Assembly (NCBI GenBank): GCA_026770575.1
Contig: MU657176.1
Location: 230,408 to 294,407, forward strand
Reading direction: 5' to 3'
Length of the DNA: 64,000 nt
From: Pelagophyceae sp. CCMP2097
Taxonomy: Eukaryota; Sar; Pelagophyceae
The position numbers were made by a program, and so were the translations under genes. Each line of letters begins with the position of its first letter. Positions within the stretch are counted from its first letter, which is position 1. The notes under the pieces are model-generated. The model worked only from the letters and a program-made list of their open reading frames with translations. It had not been told where the DNA came from and made no database searches. This document shows, piece by piece, positions 43,421 to 54,212 of the stretch.

Positions 43421-46400
43421 TTATACATGTTTATGTGACCGCAGCGCCCGGCGGCGCGGGCGTCCACGTGGCGCGGGCGTCCACGTGGCGCCGAGGGCGT
43501 AGAAGCACGGCCCAGCGTCGCATTGCGTTTCGTTTGCCGCGCCGCCGGCTCGCCGCGACGCGAGCGTGAAGCTTTCGTCGGCGAGGAGCGCCGAGACGTC
43601 GCTTTCGAAGCCAAACGCGGTGCGGTACCGGTCGACGGTCTTGACCCACTGCGCGGCGGCGCAGTCCGGGCAGAGGTATCTCGTAAAGACGCGCCGCGCC
43701 GCCCACGCAAGGTAGACCGCCGCGGTGTCGTTCAGCTTCAGGACGTCCGCGATGTACGGCAGCGTGCGCGCGTTGACGACGAGGTGTGTGCGGCCGTTCT
43801 CCAGCGCGGGTTCGAACCATTCGACCGTTTCCGTCTCCCAGAGGAGCATCGCAGCGCCGACGCCCCAGAGCGACGCCGCCATCGCGCCGGGCGTGCCCGA
43901 CTTTTCCGGCAGGACGAGCGCGTATTTGGAGCCTGGGCCTCGCCATGGACGCAGCGCTTTGTCACGGCGGCGACGCACCCATGTACGCGCGGAGGGCGTA
44001 GACGTTCGGGCGCGCGACGCTCGACTCTGCGCGTGCGCGGTCGAGGGCAGCCCGAGGCAAGGACCCCGGGGACGCCGGCTGTGCGACTTCCGAAGATGAC
44101 GTGCTTGAGATGACGGCTCGATTCGGTTTCCTCGTCCGCGCGGCCTCGGCAGCCTTTCACGGCGGCCTTGTCCGGGTCGACCTTGTGCGTGAGCCGCGCG
44201 TCGACGGCGCCCGGGTGCGACCTCGCCGCGACGGTGCAAAGGTGCGCCTCCCCGGCGAGCCTCTGATGCCGCCGACGGTCCGGGTTCGGTGGTGCGGACG
44301 CGGGTCTTACAACGTGAGCGCGGCGGCCTCGAGCCTCGCCCACGTCGCGTCGTCGCCGCAGTCGTAGCCCGGCTCGATGCGGCCGCGCCAGAAGACGCGC
44401 CCCTCCCGCGCGTGCCACTCTGCGTCGACGGACGCCGACGGCTCTTCGCCGAGGCGGGCCGAGGGCGCGGTGAGGTCTTCGAAGCGCCGCTGCCACTTGC
44501 GGCAAATGTCGACGACGGACGCGCGCCGGTCGCCGTCCTGCTTTCTGTCGTGGTCGTTTCCGGGGCCGCCTGCCTGCGTCATCTGCCGCGGGCCTACGTC
44601 GATGCCCTTTGCAAACGCCGCCCTTGCAAACGACGGACGCACCTGGGACGAGGATGCCCGGCGCGGCATGGCCGGCGCGCTTGACGAAGGTGAAGATGGG
44701 GAGGCCTTTTTCGGTTTCGAAAATGCCGCGCTCGCTTTCGGAAATGCCGCGCTGGTTTGCGCAGAGCACAAAAAAAGCGTCTGCGACGGGTCGCGCGGCG
44801 GCGTTTCGCAGCACGGCCTCGTCGAGGAAGCCGAGGGCGTCGACGACGGCGTCGGGCGGCACGAGGCCGCATCGCCGGCCGCGGCCGTAATGAGCTGTTT
44901 CGACATGCAAAACGCCCCGCAGGATCGCCACTCCCACGTAGCCACAGCCGACGCCGTCGAGCAGCCTCCGCAAAGCGCGCAGCAAGCCGCGCGGCCCGGC
45001 AGTCTTCCCCGCCGCCGCGAGCGAGGCGTCGAGGGCCCGGGAAACGGCCGCGTCCCGGGCGGCCGAGTTTATTCGCAGCTCCGGCGCTTTGAGGCCCGGC
45101 GCGTCGGCGGCGAGCGCGGCGAGGCGCTTCGCCGCGTCCATTTGCCGCGCGTCTGCGGCGGCGCGGTCGCCTTTGGCCGGCCGCGTCGACCGCTGCGTGG
45201 CGTTGCGGTCGCGGTCCGGCGCCACCGCAGGCCGCTCGCCCAGGCGCGGCAGGCCGCCGACGTCGAGGCATCTGCGCGATGCGTTTGCGTCGGGGCCTTG
45301 CAAGTGGACGAGCCACTCGGTCCGGTCGCGGTCGGCGTCGAGCCACCAAGGCTTCTTTGCTCCGGACCAGTGCTTTACTGCCGCTGTGGGCCAGCAGGCG
45401 TGGCCGCGCTGGCAGTTCCATATTTCGTCCACGGGTTGAAAAGCGCCTCGCACGGCGAGGACGAGGGGCGGGTTGGAGCCCAGCTTATAAAGCGGGAGGT
45501 CAGCGTTCCAGTTGATCCAAAACTCGACTTTTCCCGTCAGCCCGAGCGCTTCCCAGCGGCCGAGGTGCAGGACCATCACGCCGGCGTTGAACGCGTCCAA
45601 CTGCTTCTCCGGGTCCGAAATGCCCTGCGAAGCAAGGAGCCGGGCCACGTCGGCGGACCGGCAGTTCACAAACGACCCGCAGACGGTCTTCGTAGGCCGC
45701 GCCACCGCCGCCACCGCCTGCGAAGACCTAGATGATGCGTCGCCAGAAGCCCCTGCGATATTTGTCCCGCTCACGGCGTTTCGTCGGTGAGCGCGGTGTC
45801 GTAGAGTTGCGCGACGTCGCGGAGCACAACGGTGTCGGCGTCGAGGTAGACAACCTTCCGTACCTCTTTTGGAAGGATGGCGCCGAGGTAGAACCGGGCA
45901 AAGTTCGGCCCCGCGGCGAGGTTGCCCTTGAGCCCCGCGGAAGCGCGGATGGCCGGATGCTTGATGCCGGACGCAATTGCGAGGTCGAACGGGTAGACGG
46001 TGAAGCGCCTTCTTTCCCCGTCGACGGCGCCGTCGACGGCGAAGAGGCATTTCAGCGCTCTTTCGACGTCGTCCAATGCGGCGGCGTCGACGATGAGGTG
46101 CAGCTTGAGGCGGTCCGGGTCCTTGGCCGCGGAAAAGAGGGACCGCGCGCAGGCCAGCAGACCCAGCGCCTGCACGCGGTCGCCGGCGATGACCACGTCG
46201 ACGTCGGTGCTGGAGCGCGCCGCCGCCGCCACGCTCTTGACCGCGTCGCCGTCTCGCGCGGCGCAGTCGACGTCGCGCGCGCCGCCGCACGTTTCGGCGG
46301 CCCAGATGGCCGCCGGGCAGCATTCTGTCGCGCCCTTGCGGCACGCCCTGCGGCACCCTGCTTCGCACGACTTGCGGCAGCAGACGCGGCCCGACGCAAA

Positions 46401-46553
46401 CGCCGCCGTGGAGCCGCGCTCGCAAAAGCCGGCGGGCGGCGGCGGCGCCGCGGCGGCGGTCGACGCCGCCGCCGGTCGGTGCTGCAAGAGCAGCAGCAAA
46501 GCGACGAGGCGCCGCCGCCGCAGCGGCGCCCGCGGCGGCGCGCCGGCGGCCAT
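43421..46553 (-). CDS. GT8-GT90 bifunctional glycosyltransferase
   Basis: Secretory-pathway enzyme with two glycosyltransferase domains. Exon 1 (45775..46553) starts with a signal or anchor (LVALLLLLQHRPAAASTAAA), a Cys-rich stretch, then GT8: VVIAGDRVQALGLLACARSL and KVVYLDADTVVLRDVAQLYD with the DxD motif. Exon 2 (44643..45727) continues GT8 (FNAGVMVLHLGRWEALGL, LYKLGSNPPLVLAVRG) and then, without a stop, enters a GT90/CAP10 domain (YVGVAILRGVLHVETAHYG, LPIFTFVKRAGHAAPGILVP). Exon 3 (ends at about 44305) has VFWRGRIEPGYDCGDDATWA. The last exons give KYALVLPEKSGTPGAMAASL then MLLWETETVEWFEPALENG and LNDTAAVYLAWAARR. GT90 enzymes add xylose or glucose; donor sugars here are unknown. The single exon spanning both domains argues for a true fusion. 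Confidence 0.82.
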
Positions 46554-46984
46554 CCGCCCACCACCGCCAAGGAAGGTGTGGGGGGGGGAGGTCCACCAGT
46601 AGCTTCTAAACTTTTCGCAAAAGAAAAGAAAAGACCAATCCGATCGCCAAAATTAACGCGTGTGTCCATGGCCAGAGTCGACAGCACACGGGAACAGAGT
46701 GGACCTATCCTCGGCCCCCGCGCTTACTGCGTCGCGGCTCGAGGGGGTAAAAAAACAGTCCCTGCAAAAAAAGCTTGGAGAGATCTGAAACAGCGGGGAG
46801 CTCCGCCATCGCAGGGGGTCCTGGCATACTCGGCGTCCTCCCGGACTCGAAATGCACATTGGAGACAAACTCGACTTCGAGCACGTGCGCGCTCCGAGGT
46901 CCGTTGCGTATCCAGGGTCCGTTATTGCGACGGGAAAAGTCGTTCACAGGAAATCGTCCAGCTAATCCCACTGGCACGCTCGAC
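46554..46984. promoter_or_regulatory. shared divergent promoter region, GT8-GT90 / Tubby-like
   Basis: 431 bases between outward-facing starts. AT-rich tracts (CTTTTCGCAAAAGAAAAGAA near 46611) suggest promoter DNA. Confidence 0.4.
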
Positions 46985-48283
46985 ATGCCGCCGAGCTCGC
47001 GCGCCGAGTACGACGCCGACTTCCGGCCTCGCGACCGCCCCTCGTCGAAATCCGCGTTTGACGACGAAGCACCGCCGTCACCAAAATACGGCCGCGCCTC
47101 GGGCCCGCGGACGAGCTACGACCGCGGCTCGCGCGACTTTGACGACGACCGCCGCGCGCGCGACGAGCCGGGCCGCCGCCACCGGCCCGCGGGCCGTGAG
47201 AATAACCGCGCCTCGCCGCGCGACGCCGACGACGACGACGCGCGCAAGCCGCGCGACCGCGGCTCGCGCGAGGACCGGCCGCGGCCCGACGCGCGCGAGG
47301 CGGGCCGCGACTCGCACTACAGCCGCGAGGGCGGCTACGAGCGCGAGCGCCTCGCGGACCGGTCGCGGCGGGACGAGTCGGCGCGCGGCCGCGACGCCTC
47401 GCCAGAGGGCAAGGACGCGTCCGAGCCGGCGCATCGGCCCGAGTACGACTCTTCGCCGTCGCCCGACGCGGCGGGGCGGTCCGGTGAATGCGACGACGAC
47501 GGCGACGGCGCGGCCGTGGCCATCATCGACGCCGACGCTGGAGACAAGAAGAAGAAGCGCGTGCGGCCCTTGATCTTCGACTCGCTGATGTCTTGGCCGG
47601 CGGACGACGCGACGGTGGCGCACTCGCCGTTCGGTGGTGGGCCGTCGCTGCTCAAGTGCTGCATCCGGAGGACAAAGACAATGTTCGGTTTCCAAATCGC
47701 GCTGGTCCTCGAGGCCACGCAGGCGCCGCTTTTAGTCGCGCAGAAGCAGCACACGAGCGGCAACTACCACATCTTCGACGTCACGGGCGGCACCGTGGGC
47801 AAGACGCTGAAGAAGAAGGGCGGCAACTACATGGGCAAGATAGCAGCCGCGGCCGCGCGCGAACCGCTGCACCGCGTCCTCGTCGACGGCGGCGCGGCGG
47901 CGCGCAGGAACGAGTGCGCGTTGTTCGTGCACCGGCGCACGGGCAATTTGACGGCCGTTTTGGACGGCGCCAAGCCTCGGCAGATTTGCGTCGTGCTGCC
48001 GGATCGATGCAACCAAAAGAATCTCCTTCAGCGCTTTCTCGTCGGCGACTCCGAGCTGACGGTGTTGGAGCAGCGGCAGCCGCGCCTCGTCGGCGGGCAG
48101 TACTCTTTGAACTTTTTCGGCCGCGCCACGGTCGCCTCGGTGAAGAACCTGCAGCTCACGGACAAGCACGACCGCGTCGTCTTCCAACTCGGCAAGATCA
48201 GCAACGACGAGTTCAACGCCGACTTTGCCGACCCGCTCTCGCCCTTTCAGGCCTTTGCCCTCGCGGTCTCGCAGTTCATCTAA
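46985..48283 (+). CDS. TULP: Tubby-like protein
   Basis: Single exon, 432 residues. The N-terminal 190 residues are a disordered Arg/Asp/Ser-rich region; the C-terminal 240 form a tubby beta-barrel, which binds phosphatidylinositol 4,5-bisphosphate and can carry membrane cargo, for example to cilia. Evidence: LLKCCIRRTKTMFGFQIALV, SGNYHIFDV, KGGNYMGKI, and the strongly diagnostic end YSLNFFGRATVASVKNLQLT, VVFQLGKISNDEFNADFADP and LSPFQAFALAVSQFI. The PIP2-site Lys/Arg before the 'NYMGK' strand is plausible (TLKKKGGNY). No F-box is present, unlike many plant TULPs. Start taken at 46985; the frame is open upstream but reads as non-protein there. Confidence 0.93.
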   Translation: MPPSSRAEYDADFRPRDRPSSKSAFDDEAPPSPKYGRASGPRTSYDRGSRDFDDDRRARDEPGRRHRPAGRENNRASPRDADDDDARKPRDRGSREDRPRPDAREAGRDSHYSREGGYERERLADRSRRDESARGRDASPEGKDASEPAHRPEYDSSPSPDAAGRSGECDDDGDGAAVAIIDADAGDKKKKRVRPLIFDSLMSWPADDATVAHSPFGGGPSLLKCCIRRTKTMFGFQIALVLEATQAPLLVAQKQHTSGNYHIFDVTGGTVGKTLKKKGGNYMGKIAAAAAREPLHRVLVDGGAAARRNECALFVHRRTGNLTAVLDGAKPRQICVVLPDRCNQKNLLQRFLVGDSELTVLEQRQPRLVGGQYSLNFFGRATVASVKNLQLTDKHDRVVFQLGKISNDEFNADFADPLSPFQAFALAVSQFI

Positions 48284-48448
48284 CCCGCCGCAGCGCGCCC
48301 AAAGCCTCTGACCCCCCCCCGTCGCTTCGAATCTTAACGCTCGGTAGTGCTCGAACCCTTGAACCCTTTGACGGCCCTCTGGCGCGGAGCGTGGCAGGGC
48401 GGTCCCCGAGAGCGTTTGACTCGTTTTACTGCGGCCCGCGGGAGGCGG

Positions 48449-49832
48449 TCACTCTTGGGTCATTTGCGAGTCCTCCTGCGAGAAGTTGAGCCGCTGGTGC
48501 GCGTCCTCCTGGTGCGGCTCCTGCGAGAGCGGCAGCCGCGGCTCCTGCGTCAGCCGCGGCTCCTGCGTCAGCCGCGGGTGGTCGCGCGTCAAGCGCGGCG
48601 GCTCGTTGAACGGCCGCGGCGTCTCGCGCGCCCGCGGGTCCTCCTGCGACTGTTGCGACTGCGACGACTCCTCGAGGCTGACTTGTGACTGCGACGACTC
48701 CTCCAAGCCGACGTCGGCGGACTTGCGCTTCTTCTTCTTGCGCTCCGACGGCGCGCCGTCGGCGTCGCGCCTCTTCTTCTTTTTGCTCGAAGGAGCGCCG
48801 GCCGCGGCGGCGGAAACGTCCGCGGCCGCGCCGGCCGACACGTTTGCGGGCGTGTCGGCGTTCACGGCCGCGTCGACGGATGAGTCGGCTGACACGTTCG
48901 CGGAAACGTTCGCCGATTCGTCTGCGGGCGCGTCGTTGCCGGACTCGCCCTCTGACGCGGCGCGCCGCTTCTTTTTCTTTTTCTTTGTCGCAACCACGGG
49001 CTCGCCGTCCGAGTCGTCGTCGACTGCCGCAGCGAACGGCGTCGCCGGCGCGCGCTCGCGGGAAACGTTGCCTGCGGGCGGCGGCCGCGCCACGGGCGGC
49101 GGCGGCGCCATGGCCGGAGGCGTGGCGGCGGCCGCGGCGGCGGCCGGCCGCGCGGCGCGCGGCGGCGGCGCGATGGCCAGCGCGGCGGCGAGCGGCGCGA
49201 CGGCCAGCGACATGGCGGGCGGCGCGGCCAGCGCGGCGGGCGCGGTTGGTGGCGCGTCCTTTTTCGCTTTTTCTTCTCGCTCTGTCCGTTTTGTCAGCCT
49301 CGAAACGGGCGGGATCAGCATCGCGCGGTTCTTCCAAACGTCCTTGTCCGCTTCCGAGACGAGTTGCCTACGCGCCGCGGCGCTCCCGCCGCGGCGGCGC
49401 TCGGCGGCGGCGGCGCTCGTCGCCAAACGCACCACTCGCTGCCGATGCGCTTCATGACGTCGGTGCTCTTGAGCCCCGCATCGGTCTGCTTGAGCTCGGC
49501 TCGTCGCTCGTTCTGTGCGCGGCGAGTCGGCGCGTGGAAGGCGACGGGATACGGACGCCGGTGCGAACGGCCCAGAGCATGAATCCCGACGGCTTGTAGA
49601 TGTACGACCGCTTCTCGACCGGCGCCTAGCCGGCGCGGTCCAAACGCCGTCCGCGTCTTTTGCGATGCGGGCGGCGCACCTTCTTCTCTTTGGGTAGCGA
49701 GTCCTGCTTCGCTCGCTCCTTCGCAGAGCGCGAAGCCTTGGTCGCCGCCTCCTTGATCGCCTTTTTCCTCAGCGCGCTCTTAAAGGGCTCGCCGAGGAAC
49801 GCCGCGCAGACGCCCGCCATCGTGTCGCACAT
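48449..49832 (-). CDS. HMG-box DNA-binding protein with Lys-rich disordered tail
   Basis: Join 48449..49367, 49433..49512, 49557..49625, 49680..49832 gives 406 residues in frame. Across the introns the sequence reads PKEKKAPVEKRSYIYKPSGF then MLWAVRTGNERRAELKQTDA, GLKSTDVMKRIGSEW and QLVSEADKDVWKNRAML. This is an HMG box (hydrophobic FMLW, then K-x-I-G-x-x-W, and the third helix with W-K). Introns are 44, 54 and 65 bases. The remaining 290 residues are disordered: Ala/Pro-rich, then Lys clusters with KKKKKKRR that should act as nuclear signals, then Gln/Glu-rich repeats such as RLTQEPRLTQEPRL and SLEESSQSQ. A chromatin protein is likely. Start could be at 49820 or 49832. Confidence 0.82.
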
Positions 49833-50156
49833 GTCGCGCCTGGTGCGCGCCGCGTCCAGACGCGCGCATGGGCGCCGGCGCGTCCTCGGGCCCAAGCGCA
49901 CATTTGCTCCATCTGCTTCTGCATGCCTTGGACGAGCGCGACGACGTCGCCCCGTCCCTCGGCCGTATCCGCCACCTTGGGAGCTCCGTCCTCGTCCATG
50001 AACTCAGGCTTCCCCGGCGCGCCAGGTCTCCCTGTCGCCAAAATAGCCAGATTTGGCGACATGTTTTCAAACGCGCCGTTACGGCGGGCCCCGCTGCGCG
50101 CTGTGCGCCGATACAGTGCGCGCGAAAGAAACTTAGCGCGTCGGGCGGTCCGAGCT

Positions 50157-51879
50157 CAGCCGTGGGCGCCGACGACGCGGTCGGAGGCGCGCGCGAGGGT
50201 CCAGTGGTGGCGCCAGTGGGCCAGGCGCTGGAGCATCCTCGGCGCGCGCGCGTCGCGGCCCACCGCGCGGCGCGGCAGGGCCATGGCGTTGCGCCGCAGG
50301 TCGCGCAGCGTGCCCGCCGTGTCGGTATGCACGTCGCGGACGTCGAAGATGACTTGGGAGTAGGAGAGCCCGTCCTAGTCAAGCGCGCGTGAGGCTAAGG
50401 AAGCGCTCCAGAGGAGGCGGCGCCCCGCGCGCGCCGGTCCGCGGCACGCACACGCGGCATCTCGCCGCCGCCGCCGCGCGCGCGCCACAGCCGCCGCTCG
50501 GCTTGCTGCTGCGCGTAGTAGCTAAGAGGCCGCGCGTCCAGGGACGCAACTCCGTGGCAATGCCGCAGCAAGTGCTCACTCCCCCCAGGCGGCGAGCCAG
50601 TCGGCGGACTTGGAGTTGGCCATGCCGTCTGCGTCGTGTTCGCCGCGGCGGACGCGCGGGTACGCTTTTGCCGGGAACGCGTGGGCGTGCAGAATCGCAA
50701 ACCCGAGCATCTCGACGGAGAGGAGGGCGCACTTCAGCGCGCCGAGCGCGGCCTGGGCGTCGGCGGACGTGTCCCCAAAGGCTTCGGCGAGGTGCGGCCG
50801 GCAGTAGAAGACTGCGTCGATGCCCAAGTCCTGGAAGAACGTCCCAAAGACAATGCCCTTGACCGCGACAAACTTGGCGTGCGGCTGGCAGGGCGCTAAC
50901 AAGTCGTGGGCCGTGTAGAAGAAGAGGCCGAGGCAATAAATGGCGTGGTTCGACAGGTTGAACTGGACCGCGCCGGCCCAAATCGTCGGAGACTGGAGCA
51001 TCTCCACCGCCGACGCCGGAGCGGCCGCGCCGAGGATCGAGTCCACCGTCGTGACCAGCGCGCAGACGGGCATGAGCGTCGTGAAGAGGAGGACGCCGAA
51101 GCGCGTGCACCGCAGGAACTCGCCGTCGGCGACGCTCCAGGGCGCCACGCACCAGCTGTACGGCGGGCACGGGTGCCGCACGGCGCCGCCGCCGTCGCCC
51201 TCCTCGTCGAAGCCGTCGTCATCGCCGGCGGGCTGCGCCGTTTTGGCGAGGACCTTTTCGCACGTCTCGCCGTAGTGCACCTCGAGGAACGTCACCATCA
51301 GGTAGAAAAAGTTGAGCACAGTGTACGCCTCGTAGCACCCGCGCACGGCCCTGGGCAGGACGCACCACTTGGCCACGCGCTGCGCGCCGCGCGCCACGCG
51401 GAGCCATAAAAAGAGCTCGATGAGAGACGTCAAAGAGTACACCGGCACCAGCCAGAGGATTCGGACGACGTATCTCTGCAGCACGGGCTGCCAGTAGTTT
51501 GAAACGTGCTGCGCGATGCCCCAGAGAGACACCGGGACGGCCAGGAAGGCAAAGGTGCACGCCACGGGGAGTAGATACTGCCGCATCGCCGCGTCGCGCG
51601 AAGCCAGCCAGTAAATCGAACCGGGCAGCACCACCGCCGACGCGAGCCTAGGGGGTTCTCTTTGAGAGGGCTCCGCGGGATCCCCGCGCCCCTCCGCGCC
51701 CCGCTTCCCAAGACTCACGTGGCCACCGATATGTAGGCCCAGCGCGTCGCGGCGCGCGCGACGCGGCGCCGCCGCTGTATGCGCGCGAGGAGCGCGTCGT
51801 CGTCGACGAGGTGCGCGCCGGCCAGCGCGGCCGGCGCGCGCAGGAGCTCCTCGCGCAGCGGCGAAGCCGTTTCTTCCAT
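50157..51879 (-). CDS. TMEM184 / LAZ1 / OST-alpha family multi-pass membrane protein
   Basis: Exon 1 is 51719..51879 (from MEETASPLREELLRAPAALA); intron GTGAGT..CCTAG; exon 2 is 50580..51647. It encodes about seven hydrophobic segments with family motifs: RILWLVPVYSLTSLIELFLW, CYEAYTVLNFFYLMVTFLEV then HYGE, and KFVAVKGIVFGTFFQDLGID. These match TMEM184 / DUF300 proteins (organic solute transporter alpha-like; LAZ1 in plants), which act in vacuolar or vesicle membranes. Further downstream, an exon starting after ACTAG near 50376 (DGLSYSQVIFDVRDVHTDTA) and ending at 50157 looks coding, with a possible small exon between (PLSYYAQQQAERRLW). I could not make these joints agree in phase, so the protein may instead stop at 50576. 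Confidence 0.8.
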
Positions 51880-52038
51880 GGAAAAAAACAAGTGGTCTCG
51901 CGGGTGGAGGGCGGCGGCGGGGTGCGCCTCAACGCCGCATGCAGCCGGCCGGCCGGGCGATTCTAGGGAGCGGCGGCCGTGTGCGCGCGTCGAGAATTCA
52001 GGGCGTCCGTTGTTCACAAAGAGGGCTCCAGCTCCCCT

Positions 52039-52651
52039 GCGTTCTGTTTTTTTGCCAAGTGGGGGGGAACAGTAGGGACAACTAGGAGGGGGGACCCACC
52101 CACTTTTACGAGCCCAGGAGGGCCTCTGAGGAGGGGGTACCCACCCACTTGACGAGCCGAGCCATCGAGGCACGCACTTTTTTAGCCTCGGTAAACTAGC
52201 GGGTGATACAGCTGTGGGCTCTCTCGAGGCGGTGTGTTCGCGTCGTCGGGGCCCGGGGACCTTCGCGGCGCGTACGCTTGAGTGGCTGAGGGGCATCGGC
52301 GGCAGGTGTCCCAGCGTTTATGGACGCTGCGAAGAGCAGGGAGCCCCTGTTGGACACAGCTGGGCCTATTCCAGCGAAGGGACCTCTTAGGGGGGGGTAC
52401 CCACCCACTTTCAAAAGCCATAGAGGACCAGGAAGGAGGGTCCACCCACCCACTTGCGAGCATTTTGACCCTACTGTGCCCACACGCTCCCTCCGCCAGG
52501 TATACTCGGCGTCTATTTCCTACGGAAATCTAAGGAGGACTCCTTATCACTGCTCGTCGACGCCACGCTCGGCCCCGCCCTGCTCCGCTCGTCCACGACA
52601 CGCGTCGATACGTGAATATCCTTCCCCCCACTTGGCAAAAAAACAGAACGC
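52039..52651. mobile_element. 613-bp foldback element with 28-bp perfect terminal inverted repeats
   Basis: The left arm 52039-52066 begins GCGTTCTGTTTTTTTGCCAA and the right arm 52624-52651 is its exact complement. Inside are four copies of ACCCACCCACTT at 52094, 52139, 52399 and 52444, each following a G-run and usually preceding (A)CGAG. No coding frame longer than about 130 codons with protein-like content. It lies between the TMEM184-like gene and the next membrane-protein gene. Confidence 0.8.
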
Positions 52652-52949
52652 TGGGGGGCGTTTAAAGAACACGCCGCTGAGCTCCAGGGGTGAGATAACC
52701 ACTTGATCCAAGAGGCAGCTCCAGGGCGTTGTTCGCGCGACACGGCCCGGACAAGGCTCGGGACAGGGCAGTCAGGCATCAGTCGACCGCGGCACTTATG
52801 AGGCATACCAGTGGCGGGGTTTTCTGCAAGACTCCATGCCAAGAGGCAGCCAGTGTCACTTAAAATGCATAATTAATGCATAGGCTCGACAGTCGGGCGA
52901 AAGCCATTTTACGGGGACGCCCTTGCACCGCCTCGTGCCGATGCGTGCG

Positions 52950-53998
52950 CTATTGCGCCTTTGCCTCCGCGGCCTTTTTCGCGTCTGCGATTTGATCGCG
53001 CGCGATCTTGTCGGCGCCGATCTTGACGATGCCCGCGACGGTGGCGAGCCACGCTGCGGCGAGCAAGGCAGTGGGCGCGGTTGCGAGGTGCGGCCGCGCG
53101 AAGTGGAGCGCGACCGCGAGGCCGGCCCACAGAGCGTACTTGTTGATCCGCAGGCCCATTCGGCCAACGGCAGCGCCGTTGGCCAGAATGTTCAGCGCGA
53201 GGAACGAGCCGCGGTGGTCGTACGTGCTCACGGCGAAGCCCGTGGAGAGCATGACGCCGTAGAGCACGACGAGGGGCTTGTGCGGCACGAGGTTCTTCCG
53301 GCGCAGCGTGAGCAAAAACGCAGTAAACTGGATGATCCAAACGTAGTAAAACTGCGTCGAGAACCTACACAGGTTCTGGCATCGTCGCCACCGGTTCGAC
53401 GCCACGGCGTCGACCTCTGCCGCCCGCGGCTCTAGACTGCGCCCGGTTTGCGTCACTTCAGGCGCACGTACCGCCTCGCGCCGAAGAGGCATCCCGCCGT
53501 GGCGTGGAACTGCATGACGCTGAAGAAGAAGCGCACGACCGGCGGCGCGTCAAGCTCTCGGATGGTGCTGGACCGGCCCGCGGGCCCGACGAACCACGTG
53601 CCCGCGTCGGCGGCGGCGAGCGTGACGAGGACGATGATTGCGTTTGCGGCGTACTTGGGCTCGGCGCCGAGTTTCAGCTCGGCCCAGATGACGACCATGC
53701 AGGCCAAAGACCGTAAAGCGAAGGCGATGGAGTGGAGTCGGTACTCGGGCCAGATTCGGCTCCCCTCTGCAATCCTCTTCGTCGGGATCTTGAAGATCAG
53801 CGAGGAGACGCTCAGCAGAGCGTGCAGCGCCACCGAGGCGAGCGTCGCAATGGACGGCGCAAAGCGCATGTCCGACGCGCCGACGCCAGAGAAGCGCCAC
53901 AGGAAGTGGAGTAGGCACGACATGCCCAAAACCTTGTGCACATGCTGGGGGTCCTCGTGCGTCAGCAGGCCGCCGAGGCGCCGCTTGCCCGCGCCCAT
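52950..53998 (-). CDS. conserved multi-pass membrane protein, function unknown
   Basis: Join 52950..53364 and 53457..53998 gives 318 residues in frame (intron GTGACG..TGTGTAG). It has about eight hydrophobic segments, e.g. ATLASVALHALLSVSSLIF, SLACMVVIWAEL, AANAIIVLVTLAAADAGTWF, YYVWIIQFTAFLLTLRRKNL and KPLVVLYGVMLSTGFAVSTY. The N-terminus has LLTHEDPQHVHKVLGMSCLL then HFLWRF, and later KRIAEGSRIWPEYRLHSIAF. I recall similar uncharacterised proteins from other algae and protists but no assigned function. The conserved His residues (HEDPQHVHK, YRLH) could bind a metal or haem; that is a guess. The C-terminal tail is Lys/Ala-rich. Confidence 0.75.
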
Positions 53999-54212
53999 GC
54001 TGCCTCGCCGCTCGTCAGGGGATTGATCCGCGGGGGAACTTCAAGAAGTTTTTGGCGACCGAAGAACATTGCGCCGGGCCGCAAGAAGAAGGTCTACACG
54101 AAAGAAGACGACACCAGTCCCTCTATACAATTGTAGGAATTCCCTGCGCCTAGTAGCCTCTGGCGCCGCTCGTATGAGTGGTTTATGTAATCTATGCACA
54201 GGCCTATTCGGG

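Noticed and set aside
43795..43830. GGGTTCGAACC considered as a tRNA T-arm
   Set aside because: It lies in the coding exon of the GT90 domain and no acceptor or anticodon stem can be folded around it. No tRNA or rRNA gene was recognised in the window.
45775..46596. N-terminal part of a 952-codon minus-strand frame over the GT8 exon
   Set aside because: Out of frame with the GT8 motifs; only its second half (after 45727) is the real exon.
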